Made by a program: the position numbers and the translations under genes
Assembly (NCBI RefSeq): GCF_016918505.1
Contig: NZ_JAFFPZ010000008.1
Location: 62,001 to 126,000 of the forward strand
Direction of reading: 5' to 3'
Origin: Desulforhopalus vacuolatus
GTDB lineage: Bacteria; Desulfobacterota; Desulfobulbia; Desulfobulbales; Desulfocapsaceae
DNA: 64,000 nt
Shown here: positions 1-7,441 of the stretch, in pieces
Numbering within the stretch: position 1 is the first letter of the stretch
Layout: the number at the start of each line of letters is the position of its first letter
The notes under the pieces: generated by a model
What the model was told of the DNA's origin: nothing
The model's input: the letters and a program-made list of their open reading frames with translations, nothing else
Databases searched by the model: none

Positions 1-1062
1 GACATTTTCCAGCCGGGCAGTGACAGTGTAGACATGGGAACCATGGTTGATGATCACCGCATTGCCGTAGCCTTCGAGATAACCGGCAAAAATTACTTTA
101 CCGGTACCGATGGCACAAACCGAAGCGCCATCCGGGGCCTCAATTTCAATTCCTTCACAGAGTTCCTGCTCACCAAATTTATTCTCCGTCCAGGCGTGAA
201 ATCGTGTCCTTACGATACCATCTACCGGCATGGGCAGTTTCCCTTTACTTTTAAGAAACGCCTTCTGCTCGCGGGTAATCTCATCTTTTACTCTGGATAT
301 CGCCTCTGTAATTTCTTGAGATTTTTTTTCCAATTGTTGAATAGTCTTGCGGTGCAAACTGCGTTTGTCCTGCACGGCTTTTAAGACCTTTTCCAGATTC
401 TTGCGGGCAACAGCGACTTTGACTTCTTCTCCTTTCCCCTGTTTGACCAGCTTGTCAAGTGCGGCGTTTTGCAGTTTGAAAGATTCCGTATTCTTTTTCT
501 GCAGCTTGAGAGTCTCTTCATAGGCTGCAAGAAGTTTACTGTCGTACGTAACCAGCTGTTCAAAGGCGTTATTAAAGATAATCAGATCGGGCAGGGTACG
601 GGCAGAAAAAATGGCATTAAGCAGCCCGAGACGGCCCATTCTGTAGAAGACGGAAGCGCGTTTCTGCAGCATGACTTCTGCCTTTTCACGTTCTGTGTGC
701 AGGTGCTGCAGCTTCTTTTCTGTGCCCCTGATAATTGTTCGATACTTTTTGGCGCTTGCCTGAAGTTTTCTCAGTTTTGTCTGATGTTCAGCCACTATCA
801 AGTCCATCTGCAGGATATCATGGAGGATTTTTTTTTCCTCCCTTTTGAACTGATTGTCTTCTCCGCGGGCAACTGCAATGTTCCCTTCGAGGTAAAGGAT
901 ACTCTCATTGTAGGATTCAATCTGTTTTTCCACAGATGGTTCTTGAGACATCGCAAACGTATTAAAGACGCAGGCACATATTCCCTGCATGGCAAAAATG
1001 AAGAGAAAGGCAGTACCCCGCAGGACGTTACGCACAGGTTTTTTCTGCTGGACAGAGTTCAT
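1..1062 (-). CDS. envC: EnvC-like murein hydrolase activator (partial, C-terminus off window)
   Basis: About 354 codons are present before the left edge. The start ATG overlaps the ftsX stop in a TAATG arrangement, so translation is probably coupled. An N-terminal basic and hydrophobic segment (about residues 8-40) looks like a signal peptide or membrane anchor. A long charged, coiled-coil-rich region follows, then an M23/LytM-type domain beginning near LPMPVDGIVRTRF. The residues expected to bind zinc are missing: the usual HxGID reads CEGIE, and the usual YAHL reads TARL. Known EnvC proteins carry a degenerate LytM domain and activate periplasmic amidases under control of FtsEX. The position directly after ftsX supports that role here. 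Family assignment is strong; the amidase partner is not in the window. Confidence 0.85.
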   Translation of the reverse strand, partial: MNSVQQKKPVRNVLRGTAFLFIFAMQGICACVFNTFAMSQEPSVEKQIESYNESILYLEGNIAVARGEDNQFKREEKKILHDILQMDLIVAEHQTKLRKLQASAKKYRTIIRGTEKKLQHLHTEREKAEVMLQKRASVFYRMGRLGLLNAIFSARTLPDLIIFNNAFEQLVTYDSKLLAAYEETLKLQKKNTESFKLQNAALDKLVKQGKGEEVKVAVARKNLEKVLKAVQDKRSLHRKTIQQLEKKSQEITEAISRVKDEITREQKAFLKSKGKLPMPVDGIVRTRFHAWTENKFGEQELCEGIEIEAPDGASVCAIGTGKVIFAGYLEGYGNAVIINHGSHVYTVTARLENV

Positions 1063-1952
1063 TAGCAGACCTTTACAAATCTTTGCATGGTTACCCATGA
1101 GCCTATGGTACAGAGAAGTATGGAGCTGAGGATAATAATCACTGTACCCCAGGGATTCAGGAAGGTGAAATCAAATATGGCCATGAAACCCGAAGTGGTA
1201 AAATGGATTTTGACCCAGAGAAAAAGTGCATAAAGAGTCCCGAGTCCGATGGAAGATCCCAGCAGGCCCTGCAGGAGGCCTTCCAGGAGAAAAGGTGCGC
1301 GGATGTAGTTGTTGGTTGCACCTACCAGCTTCAACAGTTCAAGTTCATTGTGGCGGCCAAGGATGGTCAGCCGAATGGTATGGGCCACAATAAAGATGGT
1401 GGTCAGAATGAGCAGGGCGCCGGAGGCGATGACAATGATGGTAATAAGCTGTGAGGTATAGTTGAACTTCTCCACCCAGTTCTGGCCAAACTGAACCTTC
1501 TGAATACCTCCCATTTTGGAGAGATAATCCGAGAAATCCTTGAGCCTGTTAAGGTGAGTGAGCGTGTTGAGCGGGACCACTTCTACCGAGGGAGAAAGAA
1601 AATTCTTTGGCATTCCGTCGAGGACGGCGGCATTCTCGCCAAGCTGAGCCTTGAAGCGGTTATATGCCTGTTCACGGCTGACGAAATTAATCTCTTCGAC
1701 ATCATCAAACTGCAGAATCTTCCGCTCAAGTTGTTTTCTCAATTCAGGGCCTGGCTCTTCGTCGAGATAAACAATCAAACGGATATTTTCACTGAGACGA
1801 TCGCCAAAATGTACGATGTTAGTGTAAACAAGATAGGAAAAAGAGAAAATCAGTACTGAGAGAGCTACAGTAAGCAGAGTCATGATCTGTACCCCCCATG
1901 TCTGGCGAAGATTACGACCAAGTTGACGCAGAACTGTAAACAGAAAACTCAT
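1062..1952 (-). CDS. ftsX: Cell division protein FtsX
   Basis: 296 residues, typical for FtsX, the membrane half of the FtsEX complex at the division septum. A first membrane segment lies near residues 22-45, followed by a periplasmic loop of about 115 residues (with motif SENIRLIVYLDEE) and three more segments near 168-195, 215-245 and 265-290, which is the FtsX/MacB permease arrangement. The cytoplasmic ELELLKLVGAT motif between TM2 and TM3 is the characteristic FtsX signature. It lies downstream of ftsE and overlaps the envC start, so ATP-driven conformational change in FtsEX probably controls the EnvC-like activator encoded next. Confidence 0.93.
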   Translation of the reverse strand: MSFLFTVLRQLGRNLRQTWGVQIMTLLTVALSVLIFSFSYLVYTNIVHFGDRLSENIRLIVYLDEEPGPELRKQLERKILQFDDVEEINFVSREQAYNRFKAQLGENAAVLDGMPKNFLSPSVEVVPLNTLTHLNRLKDFSDYLSKMGGIQKVQFGQNWVEKFNYTSQLITIIVIASGALLILTTIFIVAHTIRLTILGRHNELELLKLVGATNNYIRAPFLLEGLLQGLLGSSIGLGTLYALFLWVKIHFTTSGFMAIFDFTFLNPWGTVIIILSSILLCTIGSWVTMQRFVKVC

Positions 1953-1964
1953 TATTTTTCCCCT

Positions 1965-2195
1965 TCAATGGGCTTTGGACCTGCGGTTAAAGCGTGCGGA
2001 TTTCTGTGCCAGTGTAAATTCATCCTTTTTCTGCACATCCTGCAGAAAAATTGCTGCCTCATCCATACCATGCAGGGCAGAACCCTCTTTTTGTTGTACG
2101 GTGTTCCGTTTGTTTCGATCCCTGCGTCGATTTTTCGAATAAAGAAGGCAGCCGGTCTGGTGACCTGAGAGAGGGTCCACAGGGCATGGAAGGTA
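1965..2195 (-). pseudogene. In-frame 77-codon extension of ftsE after its TGA stop
   Basis: Reading on from the ftsE TGA (2196-2198) in the same frame gives 77 sense codons. The next stop lies just before the ftsX start. The encoded stretch is charged and protein-like (for example KNRRRDRNKRNTVQQKEG). The first internal start codon is GTG at 2180 with no convincing ribosome site. Possible readings are a former C-terminal tail cut off by a nonsense mutation, a readthrough extension, a small separate ORF, or chance. FtsE is usually near 225 residues, so the upstream protein is already complete. Confidence 0.3.
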
Positions 2196-2906
2196 TCATG
2201 GCACTGTCGGGACGCCTGTCATTTTCTTCAGCCTGCCGTTGGTAATCTCCAGTACACGATGAGAACTTTTCCGGAAAATTGTCTCGTCGTGAGTCGCAAT
2301 CAGGATGGTAGCACCGTCCTTGTTGCAGTTGGAAAGCAGTCGCATAACGCGTTTAGTGGTAACGGCATCAAGGTTACCTGTCGGTTCATCGGCAAGAATA
2401 AGAGTCGGAAAGTTGGCAACAGCCCGTGCCAGAGTCACCCGCTGCTGTTCGCCATGGGAGAGCTCTCCGGTAGGGATGTTGTACTTATCGGCCAGCCCGA
2501 GTTGATCAAGCAGACTGCACACCCGATCACGAATGATCTGTGGTTTCTTGTAGCTTACTTCCATGCTGACGGCGATATTCTCCGCTGCAGTTCGTTTGGG
2601 GAGGAGCTTGAAATCTTGATAGGCAACCCCTATTTTCTGGCGGAGTTGCGAGAGCTTGCGGCCACGAAGCAGATTCATCTTCTGGCCGTCAACTTCAATC
2701 AGTCCACTGGTTGCCTGGTCCATATTGCAGATCAACTTGAAGAGCGTTGTTTTCCCGGCGCCGCTCTTGCCTGTAAGAAAACACATCTCACCCCTGCTAA
2801 CAGTAAGAGAGATCTCATGCAAAGCGTTGATATCAGGTGGATAGATCTTGGCAACCTTGATCACTTCGATCATTGGTTTTGCTCTGCGATGTACTTTTTT
2901 TTTCAT
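2196..2906 (-). CDS. ftsE: Cell division ATP-binding protein FtsE
   Basis: 236-residue ABC ATPase that pairs with FtsX. Walker A is GKSGAGKTT (residues 46-54), the ABC signature LSHGEQQRV lies near residue 150, and Walker B is LILADEPTGN. The switch histidine is in LIATHDE. An alternative start at Met12 (MIEVIKV) matches other FtsE N-termini; neither start has a strong ribosome site. FtsE stops 243 nt before ftsX, whereas the two genes usually abut or overlap; that space holds the in-frame extension described separately. Confidence 0.93.
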   Translation of the reverse strand: MKKKVHRRAKPMIEVIKVAKIYPPDINALHEISLTVSRGEMCFLTGKSGAGKTTLFKLICNMDQATSGLIEVDGQKMNLLRGRKLSQLRQKIGVAYQDFKLLPKRTAAENIAVSMEVSYKKPQIIRDRVCSLLDQLGLADKYNIPTGELSHGEQQRVTLARAVANFPTLILADEPTGNLDAVTTKRVMRLLSNCNKDGATILIATHDETIFRKSSHRVLEITNGRLKKMTGVPTVP

Positions 2907-3118
2907 GGTTTGTCATTTTTACGAAAAAGAGAAACCGGGACGGGAAATGCCTCGGATTAAATACCTGAAACTCCATTAAATATATACGGTATTTACCGTA
3001 GAAAGGCAAATCTACTGTCTGAAAAGAGCAATATAATCCGGAAAGTGGTACTCTCCGGAAAATTTTCCGCCGAGACCTTTGCTTTCGGTATGTACTCTTT
3101 TTTTTCGGATAAATATCT

Positions 3119-3823
3119 ATGAGAAGTTTCAATCGCAGTAACGATCAACAGCGTCCTTTTTCCCTCGAACGGGGTATTCAGCCGCAGGCGGCAGCCTCGA
3201 TACTCATTAAAACTGGCAACACCCATGTTCTCTGCGGAGTCTCTGTGGAGGAGAACGTGCCGCCTTTCCTGCGCAACAGCGGACGCGGCTGGATTACCGC
3301 AGAGTATGGCATGCTCCCTTGTGCCACCAACAGCCGATTTCGTCGTGAGACGAAAGGACAGGGTGGCAGGACGATGGAGATTCAACGTCTTATCGGGCGC
3401 AGTCTGCGTATGATGGTTGACCTGCAAACTATCGGTGAACGTACCCTGCGGGTGGACTGTGACGTTATCAATGCCGATGGTGGAACCCGAACCGCTTCCA
3501 TCACCGGTGCCTCCATTGCCATTAACGATGCCCTTCTTGGACTGGTTGAACAGGGACTGCTGGCACAGATGCCGAAGGTGATGCCGGTAACCGCGATCTC
3601 CGCAGGTATAGTAGATGGAGAAATTTGTCTTGATCTCGACTACAGCGAAGATTCCCGTGCTCAGACCGACGCCAATTTTGTCATGGGTGGCCTCGGCGAG
3701 TCTGCCCGCTGGATCGAAATGGGGGCCACCGCCGAGGGAAAACCGTTTGATGATGAAGAAACTTTTCACATGATGGCTCTCGCCAGGAAGGGCTGCATGG
3801 AACTTGCCTCTCTCTGGGATTGA
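3119..3823 (+). CDS. rph: Ribonuclease PH
   Basis: 234 residues, the normal length for RNase PH (about 238 in E. coli), a phosphorolytic 3'-to-5' exoribonuclease that trims tRNA 3' ends. The N-terminus ([15 protein letters not shown]) and the core motifs [15 protein letters not shown]-type GRSLRM and [20 protein letters not shown] match the family. It is divergent from ftsE, so the 212-nt gap should hold both promoters. The two SbmA-like genes follow on the same strand. Confidence 0.93.
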   Translation: MRSFNRSNDQQRPFSLERGIQPQAAASILIKTGNTHVLCGVSVEENVPPFLRNSGRGWITAEYGMLPCATNSRFRRETKGQGGRTMEIQRLIGRSLRMMVDLQTIGERTLRVDCDVINADGGTRTASITGASIAINDALLGLVEQGLLAQMPKVMPVTAISAGIVDGEICLDLDYSEDSRAQTDANFVMGGLGESARWIEMGATAEGKPFDDEETFHMMALARKGCMELASLWD

Positions 3824-3868
3824 GCAGAGTCCTTTCCCTTTTGTTGCCAACCCTCACCTTGCGAATAC

Positions 3869-4831
3869 ATGTTACGAGCATTTTTTTTAGACAGGCACTA
3901 CTTCTGGTGGGCCTGGGGAACAGGGTTTCTTCTGGTCCTCATGGTGGTATACCAGGTTCTGCTAATGCTGGACTTTAACGACTGGTACAAGCAGTTTTAC
4001 GACCTTGTGCAGACACCTCACAAGCATCACATTGATGAATTCTGGGGGAGCATCAAAGTCTTTGCCGTAATCACGGCGCAATACATTCCGCTGCAGACCC
4101 TCAACGCGTGGGTCAGTCGTCACTACGCCTTTCGCTGGCGCAAGGCAGTTACCTTCTCGTATCTCTATAAATGGCGTGCAGTCGAGCATGACATTGAAGG
4201 ATCAAGCCAGCGTATTCAGGAGGATATCCGCCGTTTTTCCACCACCATTGAGAGTCTTGGCCTGCAGGCGCTGCAGGCAGTGCTGCTGCTCTTCTTTTTC
4301 ACCCCGATTCTCTGGCATTACAGTTCAGATGTCCATATCCCGCTGCTTGAAGGGGTGCCCGGCTCGCTGGTATGGGTGGCGTTTGTGGTTTCTGTCGGTG
4401 GTATGTTCATCTCCTGGATGGTGGGAATGAAGCTGCCCGGACTGGAATATGATAACCAGCGCGTCGAGGCAGCTTTTCGCAAGGAGCTTGTCTATGCTGA
4501 GGATAACAAAAAGGATTACGCCGATCTCAAGACCATCTTCTGCCTCTTTACCGGACTGAAAAAAAGCTACTACCGTCTTTATCTGCACTATGGATATTTC
4601 GATATATGGCTGATTTTTTTCATGCAGTTGATGGTGGTGGTGCCTTTCGTTCTGATGGGGCCGTCGCTGATGTCCGGAGCGGTATTGCTCGGTGTGGCAA
4701 TGCAGGTCGCCAATGCCTTTGAGCAGGTGCAGGAGTCACTTTCCATCTTTACCAATAACTGGACAACCATTACAGAATTGCGCTCCATCCACAAGCGTCT
4801 GCGTGAATTCGAACATAATATCGGTTACTGA
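3869..4831 (+). CDS. SbmA/BacA-like membrane transporter, copy 1 (short form)
   Basis: 320 residues, hydrophobic, with several membrane segments. It is recognisable as the SbmA/BacA family by DIEGSSQRIQEDIRRFS (near residue 108) and LPGLEYDNQRVEAAFRKELV (near 188), plus FEQVQESLSIFTNNWTTI and a LRSIHKRLREFEHNIGY terminus. E. coli SbmA (about 406 residues) imports proline-rich peptides, microcins and bleomycin-like molecules using the proton gradient. This protein lacks the first roughly 85 residues of that form, so one or two membrane segments are missing. Substrate unknown. A paralogue follows 48 nt downstream with a MITE remnant between them. Confidence 0.85.
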   Translation: MLRAFFLDRHYFWWAWGTGFLLVLMVVYQVLLMLDFNDWYKQFYDLVQTPHKHHIDEFWGSIKVFAVITAQYIPLQTLNAWVSRHYAFRWRKAVTFSYLYKWRAVEHDIEGSSQRIQEDIRRFSTTIESLGLQALQAVLLLFFFTPILWHYSSDVHIPLLEGVPGSLVWVAFVVSVGGMFISWMVGMKLPGLEYDNQRVEAAFRKELVYAEDNKKDYADLKTIFCLFTGLKKSYYRLYLHYGYFDIWLIFFMQLMVVVPFVLMGPSLMSGAVLLGVAMQVANAFEQVQESLSIFTNNWTTITELRSIHKRLREFEHNIGY

Positions 4832-4832
4832 C

Positions 4833-4861
4833 GGGTACCTTGAATAATATTCAATGTTCCC
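4833..4861. repeat. MITE remnant: two GGGTACCTTGAATAAT-type ends joined
   Basis: 29-nt imperfect inverted repeat starting two bases after the first SbmA-like stop codon. The left arm is GGGTACCTTGAATAAT and the right arm is ATTCAATGTTCCC. The arms match the ends of the full-length element at 14192-14332. It could form a hairpin between the two transporter genes. The second gene's GGAG ribosome site lies immediately after it. Confidence 0.7.
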
Positions 4862-4879
4862 TCTCCTGGAGTTAAAAAC

Positions 4880-5902
4880 GTGTTCAAGGCATTTTTCGGC
4901 AGTAAGAAATGGGCAATATGGGCGTGGGGCGGCGGAATCCTCGTCTGCCTGCTTATTGAGGTAAACGTAATGCTCACCGTAGAGCTGGTGGAGTGGCGCG
5001 GCGATTTTTTCAAGATGCTGCAGGATGTCAGCAGTTATAACATTAGAGATTTCTGGACTGGCATCGGGAAGTTCACTAAAATTGCTCTTGAGCTGGTCTT
5101 TCTTGGCATGTTTTCCGCGTATTTTGCACGTATCTACTCTTTTCACTGGCGCGAAGCGATCACCTGCGCCCATATAAAGCGCTGGCGTGAGGTGGAGCAG
5201 GATATAGAGGGCTCAAGCCAGCGGATTCAGGAAGACTTCATGCGGTTTGCGATAATCGTTGAGTCCCTGGGAGCACAGGTGGTGAAAGCTTTTCTCACTT
5301 TGATCAGTTTTTTGCCTATTCTCTGGGCGGCCAGCGCTGATCTTAACCTGAGCTGGCTCAACAGTATCAACGGTTTGATTGTTCGTACAGCGGACTCCTG
5401 GCAGATCCCATTTTTATCTGTCTTTGCTGAAGGTTCAATGGTCTGGCTGGCCCTCTTCATTTCTATAGGCGGGCTGGTCATCTCCTGGCTGGTGGGGATT
5501 AAGCTGCCGATTCTGGAATATAATAATCAGATTGTCGAGGCAGCATTCCGCAAGGAACTGGTCTTTGCTGAAGACAACAAAATATCCTTCGCCCAGCCAC
5601 CGACCATTATTGGACTGTTTACCGGACTTGAGAGCAACTATTACCGGCTCTTCCGCCATACCGCCTACTTCGATGTCTGGATTTACTCTTTTGACCGGAT
5701 TATGATGATCACCCCCTATCTTCTCATGGCTCCAGGGCTTTTTGCCGGTGTCATTAATCTTGGCATACTTATCAAAGTCAGCAGTGCCTTTGGTCAGGTC
5801 CGCGCCTCCTTTTCCGTCTTTACAGCACGCTGGACCGTTATCACAGAACTGCGCTCCATCTTTCGACGTATTCGCGAGTTTGAACGTAATATTGGATATT
5901 GA
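4880..5902 (+). CDS. SbmA/BacA-like membrane transporter, copy 2 (short form)
   Basis: 340 residues, starting at GTG with GGAG about 10 nt upstream. Paralogue of the preceding gene: shared motifs are QDIEGSSQRIQED (near residue 107), LPILEYNNQIVEAAFRKELV (near 208), and a LRSIFRRIREFERNIGY terminus. Between membrane segments it has about 20 extra residues (NSINGLIVRTADSWQI) not in copy 1. Like copy 1 it lacks the SbmA N-terminal region. The tandem arrangement suggests a heterodimer, since SbmA works as a homodimer; this is an inference. Confidence 0.85.
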   Translation: MFKAFFGSKKWAIWAWGGGILVCLLIEVNVMLTVELVEWRGDFFKMLQDVSSYNIRDFWTGIGKFTKIALELVFLGMFSAYFARIYSFHWREAITCAHIKRWREVEQDIEGSSQRIQEDFMRFAIIVESLGAQVVKAFLTLISFLPILWAASADLNLSWLNSINGLIVRTADSWQIPFLSVFAEGSMVWLALFISIGGLVISWLVGIKLPILEYNNQIVEAAFRKELVFAEDNKISFAQPPTIIGLFTGLESNYYRLFRHTAYFDVWIYSFDRIMMITPYLLMAPGLFAGVINLGILIKVSSAFGQVRASFSVFTARWTVITELRSIFRRIREFERNIGY

Positions 5903-6528
5903 AAGTATTGGGAAAATGTAATACCATTTACATTTTATATTGACTAGAGAGCGCGACTGCGTGGACATCTTTTTTTGTGATTACGAATGGTTACAAACGA
6001 CAAAAGGAACCACGAATGGACACGAATAAACACGAATTATTACTGAAAAAACCATAAGGGACCCATAAGAGAATGCCCTTGTGGTTACTTTGAGGTAATT
6101 GATGTATTAGAGCGTAAAACGCTTAACCCTGACTTTCGAATGACTCCCAAAGTTGATTCATAATCCTGATGCACTGTACGGCTTAACTTTGGATACAAAC
6201 GTTTTCGTTTAATGTGTTGTCCCTGTTCGTGAAAATTCGTGTCTATTCGTGGTTACAAATTGCAAAAGGAACCACGGATAAACACGAATTAGTACTCATT
6301 TGTAATCGCCAGAAAAATGTCCACGCAACTTTAAAGTTTTTTGCCTTTATTCGCATGATTAGAGCTTTCCTTTGGCAAAAATTTTTTCGCTGTTCCGTCT
6401 TTTGCTTTTTCCTGTCTCCCGTCTCCTTTCTCCTGTTTTCCGTCCCCCTGCCTTTACATTCGCCAATAGAAAGTGAAAATGGCATTTAGTGAGGTCACAA
6501 CGTAATCGGAATGGTATCAGGGTTCCCT
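5903..6528. repeat. Gene-free mosaic of intergenic repeats
   Basis: No credible gene. It begins with an AAAATGTA...TACATTTT inverted repeat (about 5915-5938). Next come the TTACATTTT-TATTGAC and GACTGCGTGGACATCTTTTTTTGTG module, two blocks of the CGAATGGACACGAATAAACACGAA type in opposite orientations (about 6010-6040 and 6230-6285), and the module TTTTTTGCCTTTATTCGCAT. The block ends with CTGTCTCCCGTCTCCTTTC and CGCCAATAGAAAGTG...GTCACAACGTAATCG. The same modules recur at 7127-7250, 13690-14085, 18540-18781, 20186-20414, 22838-23125, 25615-25745 and 35970-36300. Confidence 0.85.
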
Positions 6529-6885
6529 TCAGAATGTGATAACCTTGTCGCTGTGAATGACCCATTCCGCCAGCTCTGGCATTGTTGATTTCTCGGCACC
6601 TTCGAAATACGGATGATTCTTGTAGACTCCGCAACGTGCCATGCAGGTTCCGCAGACTTTGACGGAGACCCCATTGGCAATGAGGTCCTTGAGCATCTGT
6701 GACAAATCCTGGTCATAGCTCTCGGGTGGTCTGCACACGTCACGAGCCATATCCACAGAGTCGTTCATCAAGAAGATTCTAACTTCCTGCCCCGCCTCGG
6801 ACAACTTTTGGGCCAGACGCAGACCGTTCCAGTTGACGTCGGTATTGTCGTAGGGTTCGTGATTGAAAATGATCAATATTTTCAT
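6529..6885 (-). CDS. DsrE/DsrF-family (YchN-like) protein
   Basis: 118 residues from the ATG at 6885, which has GGAGAA upstream; a longer upstream reading adds 30 unsupported residues. MKILIIFNHEPYDNTDVNWN and the FLMNDSVDMARD segment are typical of the DsrE fold. The motif KVCGTCMARC holds Cys78, Cys81 and Cys85. The family includes sulfur carriers in dissimilatory sulfur metabolism and uncharacterised cytosolic oligomers. No dsr or tus genes are nearby: it stands alone between two repeat blocks, so its role is open. Confidence 0.8.
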   Translation of the reverse strand: MKILIIFNHEPYDNTDVNWNGLRLAQKLSEAGQEVRIFLMNDSVDMARDVCRPPESYDQDLSQMLKDLIANGVSVKVCGTCMARCGVYKNHPYFEGAEKSTMPELAEWVIHSDKVITF

Positions 6886-7441
6886 AGTATTCTTTTCTCC
6901 ATCATCTCTCAGCCAACATGTTTTCCATCGACCGATATTCAAAGGTTCGGTGAAAGGACGTGTTGGAATTTTCATGTTTTCTTCGTTAAGACGCAGAGAA
7001 CATGGAGAGAATCATGTTCCTTTGCCAGAACGGAGATTTTAACCTCACTCCTTACAGATTTGGTAGATAAATTTACTACCACTCATAAAAATTGTTAATA
7101 ATACAAATCGTGGTAGTACACTATTGCTTTGAGGTAATTGATGTTTTCCGTGTCCTTCCGTGTTTTCCGTGGTAGCAAACTGCATGAGTCTGTTGGAACC
7201 CAAAGGCAGGGATGGGAGACGGGAGACAGGAAAAAGCAAAAAGCTTCCGTAGAGAGGAGCAATTTGGGCGTTTCCAGCACAACGGATGTTTCTACAATGA
7301 GATCAATGTTACATTCTATCCATTCGTAATCGTCAAAAAAGATATAAGGTATCCGCGCAGCCAGGTTGCCGGGGCTTAAAAAAACACGGGATCTCGTAAT
7401 CAGAAAACTCAAATTGGCACGGCCGTTGCTCTAAGGTCGGC
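6886..7441. repeat. Intergenic region with repeat modules
   Basis: No gene seen. About 7127-7250 carries CTTTGAGGTAATTGATGT (also near 6092), TTCCGTGTTTTCCGTGGTA, and the inverted version of the CTGTCTCCCGTCTCCC module (GGGAGACGGGAGACAGG). GTAGAGAGGAGCAATTTGGGCG follows, a degenerate form of the GTAGAGACGCCCAA hairpin found at 18445 and 45065. The remainder shows no recognisable signal apart from the hsdR ribosome site near 7433. Confidence 0.7.

Noticed and set aside
2150-2198. SECIS element after the ftsE TGA
   Set aside because: Only a 4-bp GGTC/GACC stem occurs near the expected position; no stable hairpin, and selenocysteine is unknown in FtsE.
2993-3850. 285-codon minus-strand open frame over rph
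   Set aside because: It is antisense to RNase PH and the sequence is low-complexity without motifs.
5980-6290. Repeated CGAATGGACACGAATAAACACGAA blocks considered as a CRISPR array
   Set aside because: The blocks are few, irregularly spaced and in both orientations, with no constant spacer length and no cas genes.
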